A stretch of DNA of 58,428 nucleotides from a virus. A model generated the notes under the pieces. That model was not told where the DNA came from. It did no database searches and saw nothing but the letters and a program-made list of their open reading frames with translations. Numbering within the stretch: the first letter of the stretch is position 1; each line of letters begins with the position of its first letter. A program made the position numbers and the translations under genes. Where the stretch lies: IMG/VR virus record IMGVR_UViG_3300035180_000124, positions 1-58,428 of that record; one strand, 5' to 3'. This document shows positions 21,861 through 29,322 of this stretch, piece by piece.

Positions 21861-22601
21861 ATGACATTCAAGCTAAGAAAGCGGCACAACCCGCTACCCC
21901 CCGTGCCGTTCATCCACCCCGGCAAACTGGAGATGTTGCTGCACGGGACACCAGACCCTGACCGAAGGGATAAACCGCCCTTATCAGAGGGTGCGATAGA
22001 AGCAAAACGGCTACTCGCCGTAGCACAGCAAGCGTACGTTAAACAACAGGAGAATCAAATGGCCGACATGAAAACAGCACTATCCAAAGTAATCAACGAG
22101 TGGGACAAAGACGCCCCTGCACCAACGGAGTACAAGCAAGACGGGCGCACCACTACGGGTGTCAGTCAAGCCACGTTCGAGTACGTGAGACGCAACCCCG
22201 GTAAGACCAAGGCCGTAGCGATACGCGATCTTGAATTGCAAGGCTACAAGCCAACGTCCACGACTACACTGCTGAGCGCAATGGTGCGGCAGAAGCAAAT
22301 CCTCGTGGACACCGATGGGAAGCTGCGCACAGCCGCCGACCACTACACCCCGGTCAAGTATGTGCCGAGCAGCAAGGCCGCGAAGCCAGTGAAGCCAGTG
22401 AAGCCAGTGAAGCCAGCGCCCAAGCAAGTCAAAGAGGAAGCCCCGCAAGGCTTGGCAGCGTTGTACGTGCAGCCTACCGCAGAACCCGAGCGTGCTGCTG
22501 TACCAAAGCCAACCCCAACGACCGCACAACAAGTGCTTGAGACGCTCAACGTCAAGGAAGCGTACGAGTTGTTCCTAGCGCTGGCCAAGATGTTTGCATA
22601 A
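21861..22601 (+). CDS. early protein with winged-helix-like centre and KPV repeats
   Basis: 246 residues. Basic N-terminus, then a helical linker. The central part (FEYVRRNPGKTKAVAIRDLE; TSTTTLLSAMVRQKQILVDT) has the helix-turn-helix plus wing course of small DNA-binding modules. A Lys-Pro-Val tandem (KPVKPVKPVKP) and a Pro-rich linker precede a C-terminal helix (QVLETLNVKEAYELFLALAK). It could be an early DNA-binding regulator. The short tandem at 22381-22418 is an exact 9-bp repeat. Confidence 0.5.
   Translation: MTFKLRKRHNPLPPVPFIHPGKLEMLLHGTPDPDRRDKPPLSEGAIEAKRLLAVAQQAYVKQQENQMADMKTALSKVINEWDKDAPAPTEYKQDGRTTTGVSQATFEYVRRNPGKTKAVAIRDLELQGYKPTSTTTLLSAMVRQKQILVDTDGKLRTAADHYTPVKYVPSSKAAKPVKPVKPVKPAPKQVKEEAPQGLAALYVQPTAEPERAAVPKPTPTTAQQVLETLNVKEAYELFLALAKMFA
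22381..22418. repeat. 9-bp tandem repeat coding KPV
   Basis: GTGAAGCCA occurs three to four times in a row, in frame, in a low-complexity linker. Confidence 0.7.
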
Positions 22602-22611
22602 GGAGCAGCAC

Positions 22612-22797
22612 ATGATCGCCTACATCAAAGAACGCTTGCGCCAGCCAACACCGCTGGAGATGGTCACGAAGGAGTTAGCTATGGCCCACCTAGCCAAGCT
22701 CGAAGCAGAGACCGCCGCCGACTACGCCAAGAGCGTGGTTGCCTACAACGATGCACGTATCAAGCGCTTAGAGGTGCACTTGAAGGAGAAAGCATGA
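22612..22797 (+). CDS. small helical early protein
   Basis: 61 residues from ATG at 22612 with AAGGAG ahead. A short basic start is followed by a continuous charged helix (EMVTKELAMAHLAKLEAETA). Probably a coiled-coil dimer. Unknown role. It ends in an ATGA overlap with the next gene. Confidence 0.55.
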   Translation: MIAYIKERLRQPTPLEMVTKELAMAHLAKLEAETAADYAKSVVAYNDARIKRLEVHLKEKA

Positions 22798-22958
22798 GCT
22801 GCAACAACAACTGTGACCAAGGTAAAACTTGCAATTGCGTTATGAAAGACCGCAGCGTATTCATGGACGTAATGGAGGGATTCATAACCCTCGCCGTTAT
22901 TGTCGGTGTCATCACTAGCGTGTGCATGATGTTCGGATACATCTGGTATCGCACATGA
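22794..22958 (+). CDS. 54-residue early membrane protein with Cys-rich N-terminus
   Basis: ATG at 22794 (ATGA overlap) to TGA at 22956. The N-terminus carries five Cys/Asn-rich residues in CNNNCDQGKTCNC, then a charged patch, then one membrane segment (FITLAVIVGVITSVCMMFGY) and a WYRT end. The layout, cytoplasmic or periplasmic Cys cluster plus a single membrane helix, recalls small phage membrane proteins such as superinfection-exclusion or inhibitor peptides. Function not assigned. Confidence 0.6.
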   Translation: MSCNNNCDQGKTCNCVMKDRSVFMDVMEGFITLAVIVGVITSVCMMFGYIWYRT

Positions 22959-23134
22959 ACTGCCCCAACTGCAAGACACCGAAGATGCCCGTCACGCTGA
23001 CCCGCGTGAAGGAAGACCATGTGTACCGCCGCCGCATCTGCACGCACTGCGGTGTGCGTATGACCACCGTTGAGATGTACTCCAAGGGCAACCTTGACAT
23101 ACCGATACCTGAAACTAAAAGGAGAAAGAAATGA
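22955..23134 (+). CDS. NrdR-like zinc-ribbon small protein
   Basis: 59 residues from ATG at 22955 (ATGA). MNCPNC ... YRRRICTHCGVRMTTVEMY is the course of the NrdR zinc ribbon: CxxC, a basic RRR before the second CxxC, then TTxE. The ATP-cone domain of NrdR is absent. The fragment could bind DNA or act as a small transcription regulator. The C-terminus is basic. Confidence 0.6.
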   Translation: MNCPNCKTPKMPVTLTRVKEDHVYRRRICTHCGVRMTTVEMYSKGNLDIPIPETKRRKK

Positions 23135-23265
23135 GCGAGTTAACAGAGGCCAGCTTAGAGGCCATGCTCATGACTTGGCCTTTCCCACCATTTCCAACAC
23201 CAATACCGGCCAAAGAAGCGCCGGTAAAGTTTAACCCTGACCACCATGAGGAGTCCCCATTTTGA
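23131..23265 (+). CDS. 44-residue Pro-rich early protein
   Basis: ATG at 23131 overlaps the previous stop (ATGA) and GGAG precedes it. The product has an acidic N-terminal helix, a Pro-rich core (TWPFPPFPTPIPAKEAP) and a His/Glu-rich C-terminus. Perhaps an adaptor peptide for an SH3-like or host partner; no family. Confidence 0.5.
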   Translation: MSELTEASLEAMLMTWPFPPFPTPIPAKEAPVKFNPDHHEESPF

Positions 23266-23513
23266 AACTCGTAGCAGGCAACCCAAACCTAATGAAGGTC
23301 AACAAGTCCGTGGGCCTTGGCACCTTTGCCCAGACAGCCGGTGACTTAGGCCAAGTCAAAGTACGTCGGGGATATGTGCCCACTGAGCGTGATCCTAGCC
23401 TTGTGCCACCAGCCACGAACTCATTGTGGTCACAACCAACTTACAAGCCAGACCACAGCGCCTACCAGCGCCCCGGCTCTGACCACTCACACATTAAACG
23501 CAGGGGGTTCTGA
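23262..23513 (+). CDS. small early protein, TTG start
   Basis: 83 residues beginning at TTG (TTGA overlap) with GAGGAG upstream. The first half is a compact GTFAQTAGDLGQVKVRRGY. The second half is Pro/Ser/His-rich and probably flexible. Not recognised. The non-ATG start at an overlap is the same arrangement as in the late gene at 1416-1607. Confidence 0.55.
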   Translation: MKLVAGNPNLMKVNKSVGLGTFAQTAGDLGQVKVRRGYVPTERDPSLVPPATNSLWSQPTYKPDHSAYQRPGSDHSHIKRRGF

Positions 23514-23800
23514 TGAAAGAAGAATGGCTATTTCCCGGAGCGATGGTTCCGGTAGACATGGAAACAACAGCGGCCCTTGTGGCCGAAATCAAACGGCTGA
23601 TCGACGTTGTTGGTGGCTTGGTACCATCGCAGGAAGCAATCTACGGCATGAACCAAGACGATTGGAAAAACGTAGTTGCCGCGATAGCCAAGGTGCGTGA
23701 TGGTAGGGGCATGTACCTAGCATGTCGCCCTGCGGATGTGTTCCAAGATTGGTTCTTGGCGCTTGGTATAGCTAAAGTAAAGGACAGGGGGAATACATGA
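23513..23800 (+). CDS. small early protein
   Basis: 95 residues, TGATG overlap with the preceding stop. A helical protein (ALVAEIKRLIDVVGG; WKNVVAAIAKVRD) followed by FQDWFLALGIAKVKD. No metal or nucleotide motif. Unknown. Confidence 0.55.
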   Translation: MKEEWLFPGAMVPVDMETTAALVAEIKRLIDVVGGLVPSQEAIYGMNQDDWKNVVAAIAKVRDGRGMYLACRPADVFQDWFLALGIAKVKDRGNT

Positions 23801-24051
23801 CCGAGATTGACGCCCTTATCGCTATTGCATTCGACACGTTTGTATGCAGGGACATAAGTTCTGCGGAACCCAATCCGTACTTTGCCAAACCCCCGTACAC
23901 CCCGTTTGCAATGAACGACAAACACCCTGAAGGCGTACACGGCATCTACAACGCACAGGGTATCAACTGCCTCCGCTTTCGGGACAAGCCCGGATCGGTA
24001 TTTACAACCAAAGAAAACGCCATAGCATTGGCAGAAAGCTGGAACACATGA
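23797..24051 (+). CDS. small early protein
   Basis: 84 residues, ATGA overlap. An N-terminal helix (EIDALIAIAFDTFVC), a Pro-rich middle (FAKPPYTPFAM) and a strand-rich end with LRFRDKPGSVFTTKENAIAL. Unknown family. Confidence 0.55.
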   Translation: MTEIDALIAIAFDTFVCRDISSAEPNPYFAKPPYTPFAMNDKHPEGVHGIYNAQGINCLRFRDKPGSVFTTKENAIALAESWNT

Positions 24052-24185
24052 ACGACTTATTCAAACCGCACCAATGCCCACGATGCTTTGGGTTATTCAA
24101 TGTGGGAGACAGGTTTTGGAATGACTCAGGGACTGTGTACCACTGGGTGTGCTGGGTAAATAAATCGAAGGAGAAGAACACATGA
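24048..24185 (+). CDS. 45-residue zinc-ribbon-like protein
   Basis: ATG at 24048 (ATGA) to TGA at 24183. It contains CPRC near the N-terminus, then aromatic residues, and a His-x3-Cys (HWVC) near the C-terminus, compatible with binding one zinc. It ends in a Lys-rich tail coded by the next ribosome site (AAGGAG). Confidence 0.55.
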   Translation: MNDLFKPHQCPRCFGLFNVGDRFWNDSGTVYHWVCWVNKSKEKNT

Positions 24186-24334
24186 ACCACGAAATGCAAC
24201 GCATCATGGAAGCACTGATGCTGATCTACGGCAGAGACTTACAAGCTGCCACGATCACAGTGCTACTCAAGGACGGCGACACAGCCTTTCGCTTTTTATC
24301 CTCAACCTTTCCTCAAGTGGAGACAGAGAAATGA
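24182..24334 (+). CDS. 50-residue early protein
   Basis: ATG at 24182 to TGA at 24332, both ends overlapping neighbours by ATGA. Helix (EMQRIMEALMLIYGRDL) then a strand pair (ATITVLLKDGD, AFRFLS). Not recognised. Confidence 0.55.
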   Translation: MNHEMQRIMEALMLIYGRDLQAATITVLLKDGDTAFRFLSSTFPQVETEK

Positions 24335-24570
24335 CGTCAACTGAAAAAGCAATCAGAGACTTTTGCGGACATCACGCAGACTGGTGGCCCTCTACTACTC
24401 AAGTGCAAGAGATGTTGGCTTTGGCGCAGCCATGCCCTACCTGTGTATCGTTAGCCCGTGCTGTGATGATGGATCAAACGAGCCATGACCAATTCAAGCC
24501 CGACTGGAACACCGAAGCGGTGCTGGTTGACTGCCCCCGTTGCGGACACGTTTGCTCACGGGATTTATAA
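24331..24570 (+). CDS. small zinc-ribbon protein
   Basis: 79 residues. Two CxxC pairs, CPTC (middle) and CPRC (near the C-terminus), and a Cys/His start (FCGHHADWW) give a likely single zinc site. Possibly nucleic-acid-binding. TAATG overlap with the next gene. Confidence 0.6.
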   Translation: MTSTEKAIRDFCGHHADWWPSTTQVQEMLALAQPCPTCVSLARAVMMDQTSHDQFKPDWNTEAVLVDCPRCGHVCSRDL

Positions 24571-24866
24571 TGCTTTTTAATTTGTTCACTAAAAAATTCT
24601 GGCTTATCAAGCGCGCTAATTTGCGCATGATTAAATACCAATATTTTTACTCTTGGCAAAATGGTTTGCGACTTATTTTTGCCGTAATTTGGGGCGCAAT
24701 ATTTTTGACATTGATTGCCCTTCCTGCAAGCATTTTTGAATGGTTAAATGATACCATTACGGCAATAATTCCACAATGGATGAAAGTTGACGAAAATCCA
24801 GAATGGCAAAAAATGAAGCATATCCAAAGGCGTGAGCATATGCAATCTCTTAAAGACTGGGAATAA
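24570..24866 (+). CDS. AT-rich early membrane protein
   Basis: 98 residues from ATG at 24570 (TAATG overlap). Basic N-terminus, one or two membrane segments (LRLIFAVIWGAIFLTLIALP) and a charged C-terminal helix (EWQKMKHIQRREHMQSL). Codons are strikingly A/T-ending compared with the neighbours, suggesting recent acquisition. It could modify the host membrane or exclude other phages; unproven. Confidence 0.55.
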   Translation: MLFNLFTKKFWLIKRANLRMIKYQYFYSWQNGLRLIFAVIWGAIFLTLIALPASIFEWLNDTITAIIPQWMKVDENPEWQKMKHIQRREHMQSLKDWE

Positions 24867-24875
24867 GAAGACGCA

Positions 24876-24947
24876 ATGCTGGAGCGCCAAACTGCCCGCA
24901 TCGTTGACTTGCAAACACACATTGAGAACTTTGAGGGGGAAGAATGA
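24876..24947 (+). CDS. possible 23-residue peptide
   Basis: ATG at 24876 gives MLERQTARIVDLQTHIENF followed by an acidic end and TGA at 24945, overlapping the next start (ATGA). No strong ribosome site is seen. It may be a translated leader that couples the next gene, or chance. Confidence 0.35.
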   Translation: MLERQTARIVDLQTHIENFEGEE

Positions 24948-25105
24948 AAGCACGAATAGTAAGACGACCCGAGGGCTGGTACAACGTCGAGACACGTAGC
25001 TGGTACTGGCCTTTTTGGATTCACCGCAGAATGTGTTACCACGGAACAACAGCTTTGGCATGGGCGAAATACTATACAAATCCTGAAATTACGGTGATGC
25101 CATGA
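24944..25105 (+). CDS. 53-residue conserved-looking early protein
   Basis: ATG at 24944 with GGGGGAAGA ahead, stop TGA at 25103. The pattern IVRRPEGWYNVETRSWYWPF followed by TALAWAKYYTNPEI is of a type common among small phage proteins: a twin-Trp hairpin followed by a helix. Function unknown. Confidence 0.6.
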   Translation: MKARIVRRPEGWYNVETRSWYWPFWIHRRMCYHGTTALAWAKYYTNPEITVMP

Positions 25106-25299
25106 CCGAGCAACGCTACCTAGCCGGGGGCCAAGAGTTCTTCTACCCCCACGCTGGCGACCCACCGGCGCCTGAGAGTACCAAGCTGCTGTTGCTTACT
25201 ACCGGTGGCATCTGCACCACCGGGACGTGGGACAACAACTGGTGCTTGGGCTGGCTACCACTACCTAAACGCAACATGAAAAAGGAAGACATGAAATGA
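25102..25299 (+). CDS. small early protein
   Basis: 65 residues, ATGA overlaps on both sides. Strand-rich, with TKLLLLTTGGICTTGTWDNN and a Trp-rich LGWLPLPKR. It resembles small beta proteins of phages that cannot be named by eye. Confidence 0.55.
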   Translation: MTEQRYLAGGQEFFYPHAGDPPAPESTKLLLLTTGGICTTGTWDNNWCLGWLPLPKRNMKKEDMK

Positions 25300-25586
25300 C
25301 TGCTGCTGAGAAAATTATCAACGACTGCGTGAACCCCTTCAACGAGCACCAGCGCCAGATGCTGCGTGGCCTGAGTGACGTGCGTGCGGACAACAATTAC
25401 CTCGAAGTAAACCGCAAGCTGCAGGACTACATCGAGACACTGCGTGACATCTACCCGGAGATGTTCCACACGGACAAGACGCTCAAGCACCGCGTGTTCA
25501 TGGATGAGCCTCGCTCACTAGCAATGCCGTTCGCCCGCTTCGTACGACCACGTTCTCAATCACCCATCCAACAAGGAAACAAATGA
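25296..25586 (+). CDS. small helical early protein
   Basis: 96 residues, ATGA overlaps. Helical, with FNEHQRQMLRGLSDVRADNN and RKLQDYIETLRDIYPEMF, then a basic C-terminus. Unknown. Confidence 0.55.
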   Translation: MTAAEKIINDCVNPFNEHQRQMLRGLSDVRADNNYLEVNRKLQDYIETLRDIYPEMFHTDKTLKHRVFMDEPRSLAMPFARFVRPRSQSPIQQGNK

Positions 25587-25885
25587 ACGCAGTAAAAGTA
25601 GAAAACGGCAAACTCGTTTGCCCCAAATGCGGAGACACGTACTTGCACCACGGTAGAGTGCGTATCTTTACACGTCTTGGAGAAGACGGTACTCGGGGGT
25701 GTCTCGTCGATTCGTACGGGTTCGACACCACAGTAAGTGCAAACGCCCTTATGGATGGGTGCCCCAGCAGTAGACGCGATGGCCTGACCATTGAAATGAG
25801 TTGCGAAATTTGCGGGGAAGATGTTGGTCGCCTTGTAATAGCGCAACACAAAGGAGAAACTTTTATGGAATGGAACTTACCATGA
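25583..25885 (+). CDS. zinc-ribbon protein with two CxxC pairs
   Basis: 100 residues. CPKCGDTYLHHGRV near the N-terminus and CEICGEDVGRL near the C-terminus form one split zinc ribbon enclosing a strand-rich insert. Likely nucleic-acid- or protein-binding. ATGA overlaps on both sides. Confidence 0.65.
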   Translation: MNAVKVENGKLVCPKCGDTYLHHGRVRIFTRLGEDGTRGCLVDSYGFDTTVSANALMDGCPSSRRDGLTIEMSCEICGEDVGRLVIAQHKGETFMEWNLP

Positions 25886-26076
25886 ACCCGCCGATCAAAG
25901 ACATCCCGAACTTCGCGGCGTGGAGCAACAAGAACCTAGCCGACTTCGCAGTCGATGCGTACCTCCGTATGCAAGAGCAAGCGTACGACTTGGAGCAAGA
26001 GCGCCTCAACGCCAAGGCAGCGCTGGAGATGGCCCGTAAACTTTTATTGGAGAAAGACAATGGCACAAACCCCTGA
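25882..26076 (+). CDS. small helical early protein
   Basis: 64 residues from ATG at 25882 (ATGA overlap). IPNFAAWSNKNLADFAVDAY followed by a coiled coil (QAYDLEQERLNAKAALEMAR). The end overlaps the nuclease gene by 17 bases. Unknown. Confidence 0.55.
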   Translation: MNPPIKDIPNFAAWSNKNLADFAVDAYLRMQEQAYDLEQERLNAKAALEMARKLLLEKDNGTNP

Positions 26077-26380
26077 AGGCAAGGTCAAAGCTGCCGTACG
26101 CAAGGTGCTGGTCGAGGAGGGGGTGTACTACTTCAGTCCTGCGGCCAATGGCTTCGGGCGTGCGGGTATCCCCGACATCATCTGCTGCGTGCAGGGGTTC
26201 TTCTTAGCCATCGAGATCAAGGCGGGTAAGGGCAAGACAACAGCGCTGCAAGATCGAGAGATCGCAGCAATCAACAGCAACGGGGGCATCGCCTTCGTTG
26301 TCAACGAGAACAACATCAACGAGGTAAAGGAGATCATCACATGGATAAAGACGAATTTCAAACAATCAGTGCTGTCATAG
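26060..26380 (+). CDS. VRR-NUC-type nuclease
   Basis: 106 residues from ATG at 26060. The motif order fits VRR-NUC: TPEGKVKAAVRKVLVEEGVY, then G-x-G-R-A-G-IPD (the family's PD, here GIPDII), then LAIEIKAGKGK (E-x-K) and a C-terminal Q-x-x-E-I-A-x-I helix (LQDREIAAIN). The catalytic set is D of PD, E and K of EIK. Structure-specific DNA cleavage during replication or recombination is the family role. It overlaps its neighbours at both ends. Confidence 0.8.
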   Translation: MAQTPEGKVKAAVRKVLVEEGVYYFSPAANGFGRAGIPDIICCVQGFFLAIEIKAGKGKTTALQDREIAAINSNGGIAFVVNENNINEVKEIITWIKTNFKQSVLS

Positions 26381-26628
26381 ACGGCAGGCTCGCAGCGATG
26401 GGCGTAGAAGGTGCCACGCATATGGTGCGCATGTTCGAGATGATCTCGGCAAGCTTCGCTGGTGAAGACCAGCGACCCACGGTGCTGGTGCACGGGGTCA
26501 AGCACAACCTCATCGTGCTGTCAGTGAACGTGGAGGAGCTGGAGATGGTAGACATGCTGGCCACAGCCTACGCCAAGATGCACGACACATTCATCGGGGA
26601 CAAGCCCGCGCCGGGAGACATACATTGA
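26341..26628 (+). CDS. small early protein before the polymerase
   Basis: 95 residues, ATG with AGGAG upstream, overlapping the nuclease gene by 40 bases and the polymerase by ATGA. Helical N-terminus (TISAVIDGRLAAMGVEGATH), strand (RPTVLVHGVKHNLIVLSVNV) and C-terminal helix. Unknown. Confidence 0.55.
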   Translation: MDKDEFQTISAVIDGRLAAMGVEGATHMVRMFEMISASFAGEDQRPTVLVHGVKHNLIVLSVNVEELEMVDMLATAYAKMHDTFIGDKPAPGDIH

Positions 26629-28634
26629 GCGCCCCATACGACACAATAATGGCAATTGATTTTGAAACTTTTTGGGACACCAAAAGTAGGTATTCATTAA
26701 AATACATGACCAACGAGGAGTACGTACGTGACGCTAGATTTCATGACTTCGGAGCATGCCTACACGAGTTCGGAACTGACAAGCACACTCAGTGGTATCG
26801 AGGAGGTGCCGAGCTTTCTCGCATCCTATCAACATACGACTGGCGACGAACAGCAATCTTGGCACATAACGCCCAATTCGATGTATCCATCCTCTCTTGG
26901 AGGTACGGGATTAAACCCGCCTTCATCTTTGACACGCTATCAATGGCGCGAGCTTTACGAGGCGTGGAGGTTGGCAACTCCCTCGCCAGACTTGCGGGAG
27001 ATTTTGGTCTTCCCGCCAAGGGGACTGCCGTACACAGTACCGATGGTGTGGCCGAGTTGGACAAAGACTTGGAACTTGAGCTTGCAGACTATTGCAAACA
27101 CGACGTATATCTTTGCGAGCGAATTTTCGAGCGACTTGTTCAAGGCTACCCCAAGTCAGAGCTGAGACTGATCGACATGACGCTCAAGATGTACACGCAA
27201 CCCGTCTTGCAGTTGGACAAGCTCATGCTGGCTAACGCGTTGGAGGAAGAGAAGGAGAAGCGTGAGGAGTTGCTGCAGCGCTTGGGTGTGACGGATGCAG
27301 CGTTGGCCAGCAACGGCCAGTTCGCAGCGCTGTTGGAAGCGGTCGGCATGCCGCCGCCCATGAAGAAAAAGAAACCCACACCCAAGACGCCTAACCCCGT
27401 GGGTATGAACTACGCCTTCGCCAAGACGGACGCCATGTTCCAAGCCATGCTCAACGGAACCAACGAGGATGTGGCTGCGCTGTGTGAGGCACGGCTCAAG
27501 GTCAAGTCCACCACGGAACGCACCAGAGCACAGCGATTCTTGGAGATTGCAGGCCGAGGCACCCTACCGGTACCCCTGAGCTATTACGGCGCAGCAACGG
27601 GCCGCTGGACGGCCAGCAAGGGCAGCGCTATCAACATGCAGAACCTGAAGCGCGGCTCGTTCTTACGCAAGGCCATCATGGCACCGCCGGGGTATCGGCT
27701 TGTGGTGGGGGACTTGTCCCAGATCGAGCCGCGTGTGCTGGCGTGGCTGTCTGACTACGATGAGATGCTCGACATCTTCCGCGCGGGGGGTGATCCGTAT
27801 GCTGCCTTCGGTGCACAGATGTTCAACATCCCCGGCTTGACCAAGGAGAGTCACCCTGACTTGAGGCAGTCAGCCAAGTCAGCGCTGTTGGGTGCGGGGT
27901 ACGGGCTGGGTTGGGCCAGCTTTGCTGCACAACTGCTTGTTGGGTTCCTCGGTGCGCCACCTGTGCGCTACACCAAGGCCGAGGCGCTGCAGTTGGGCGT
28001 GACAAAGGCGTACATCGAGCAGTTCCTGAGCTGGGACGAGAACCTTGTGAAGATGGAAGAGATCGCGCATACCTGCACCATGAAGGAGCTGCTGATCCAC
28101 TGCGTTGCGGCCAAGAAGATCATCGACATATACCGTGCCACTGCGTATCAGGTCGTCTCATTCTGGTCGATGCTGTCGGGGTTGATTCAGACTTCGTTGT
28201 TCGACGGAGAAGAGTTTACTTACAAGTGCCTGACGTTCCGCAAGGAAGAGATCGAACTGCCCAACGGTATGAAGCTGCTGTACCCCAACCTGCGTAAGCA
28301 GCCGAAGAAAGACAGCAAGAAGAACGAGTGGGAATGGGTGTACGGTGAGGACGCTACCAAGCTGTACGCCGGTAAGATTGCGAACAATGTCACGCAAGCG
28401 ACAGCACGGATCGTGATGACTGATGGTATGCTACGGGTGTCAAAAAAATACTTCGTGGCTGGGACTGTTCATGACGAACAGATAGCAGTTGTGCCTGATG
28501 AAGAGGTTGAGTTCGCTAAGACTTGGGTCTTGGCGCAAATGACTATGGAGCCACGGTATCTTCCGGGGATTCCATTAGCCGCTGACGGTGGCGCACATCG
28601 TCGTTATGGACTGGCAAAAGGTAAGGAGAAGTAA
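26625..28634 (+). CDS. family A DNA polymerase with 3'-5' exonuclease
   Basis: 669 residues. Exonuclease motifs: Exo I AIDFET (D12, E14), Exo II AHNAQFD (around residue 80), Exo III YCKHD (around 153). Polymerase motif A is VVGDLSQIEPR with D363; motif B is QSAKSALLGAGYG; motif C is HDE at 616-618. The Gly/Tyr of motif B and the SQIE string mark the family; the 5'-3' exonuclease domain of Pol I is absent. It replicates the phage genome with the PrimPol and helicase encoded downstream. A Lys/Pro-rich linker (PPPMKKKKPTPKTPNP) sits near residue 250 and replaces part of the usual thumb. Confidence 0.92.
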   Translation: MSAPYDTIMAIDFETFWDTKSRYSLKYMTNEEYVRDARFHDFGACLHEFGTDKHTQWYRGGAELSRILSTYDWRRTAILAHNAQFDVSILSWRYGIKPAFIFDTLSMARALRGVEVGNSLARLAGDFGLPAKGTAVHSTDGVAELDKDLELELADYCKHDVYLCERIFERLVQGYPKSELRLIDMTLKMYTQPVLQLDKLMLANALEEEKEKREELLQRLGVTDAALASNGQFAALLEAVGMPPPMKKKKPTPKTPNPVGMNYAFAKTDAMFQAMLNGTNEDVAALCEARLKVKSTTERTRAQRFLEIAGRGTLPVPLSYYGAATGRWTASKGSAINMQNLKRGSFLRKAIMAPPGYRLVVGDLSQIEPRVLAWLSDYDEMLDIFRAGGDPYAAFGAQMFNIPGLTKESHPDLRQSAKSALLGAGYGLGWASFAAQLLVGFLGAPPVRYTKAEALQLGVTKAYIEQFLSWDENLVKMEEIAHTCTMKELLIHCVAAKKIIDIYRATAYQVVSFWSMLSGLIQTSLFDGEEFTYKCLTFRKEEIELPNGMKLLYPNLRKQPKKDSKKNEWEWVYGEDATKLYAGKIANNVTQATARIVMTDGMLRVSKKYFVAGTVHDEQIAVVPDEEVEFAKTWVLAQMTMEPRYLPGIPLAADGGAHRRYGLAKGKEK

Positions 28635-28955
28635 ATGATGGCAAAAATAAAAGCGATGTTCCCACGTAGGATGCGCGTAGGTAAGAAGCTGTATTCAGTC
28701 GAGGTCGTTGAGGCCATGATCGAGAAGAACTGCGTAGGTCGTACACGCTACGCCGACCGCAATATCCAGATCGCCGCGAAGCACAACAACACCGGGCGCT
28801 TCCTTGCCGGTGCAGAGATTCGTGACACGTTCTGGCACGAGGTGACACACGCCATCCTTGAGGACATGGGACGGCACACACTGAACCGTGACGAGCGATT
28901 CGTTACGGAGTTCGCTAACCGGCTGTCCGCAGCCATTGACTCTGCGAGGTTTTGA
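28635..28955 (+). CDS. small zincin-like protein (HEVTH)
   Basis: 106 residues. FWHEVTHAILEDMG has the HExxH zinc motif (H68-E69-V70-T71-H72) followed by a D/E-containing helix that may give the third ligand. The basic N-terminus is short. Proteins like this appear among phage early genes; the substrate is unknown. It directly follows the polymerase. Confidence 0.65.
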   Translation: MMAKIKAMFPRRMRVGKKLYSVEVVEAMIEKNCVGRTRYADRNIQIAAKHNNTGRFLAGAEIRDTFWHEVTHAILEDMGRHTLNRDERFVTEFANRLSAAIDSARF

Positions 28956-28956
28956 T

Positions 28957-29322
28957 ATGCAAGGTACGGGTCAGTACGGCAAGTTTGGGTTGCTAAACAT
29001 AAAACGAGCTGCAATAAACCTTGATAACAAAGAACTGTACAGCCGCCAAACATACATCTGCTGGACATGCCAGCAAGGGAAGAAAAAAGACGATGTGAAG
29101 GTCACACGGCCTTTTGGGTTCGGTACGCTACGTAAGATTATTTGCCACGATTGCAGCGCTGCTGCAAAGAAAAGAAAGCAGGAAAAAGATGAAAGTAGTT
29201 TGGTCTCACTCAGCGCTGAAGGATTACGAGTCCTGCCCCAAGAAGTACCACGAGGTGCGGGTACTGAAGAAGCACAAGTTCACGGAGACGCAGGCAACGA
29301 TGTACGGAACAGAGCTGCATAA
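28957..29322 (+). CDS. zinc-binding early protein with C-terminal overlap into the next gene
   Basis: From ATG at 28957. It contains CWTC and, ~30 residues later, CHDC, giving a probable zinc site, followed by a Lys-rich helix. Its frame does not stop before the ATG of the nuclease at 29189 and runs another 134 bases to 29322. The overlap part has no typical coding look, so the original stop may have been lost. Confidence 0.5.
   Translation: MQGTGQYGKFGLLNIKRAAINLDNKELYSRQTYICWTCQQGKKKDDVKVTRPFGFGTLRKIICHDCSAAAKKRKQEKDESSLVSLSAEGLRVLPQEVPRGAGTEEAQVHGDAGNDVRNRAA

Noticed and set aside
26728-27165. 145-residue alternative frame over the polymerase start
   Set aside because: It covers the exonuclease motifs of the polymerase in another frame; the polymerase frame has all catalytic residues.
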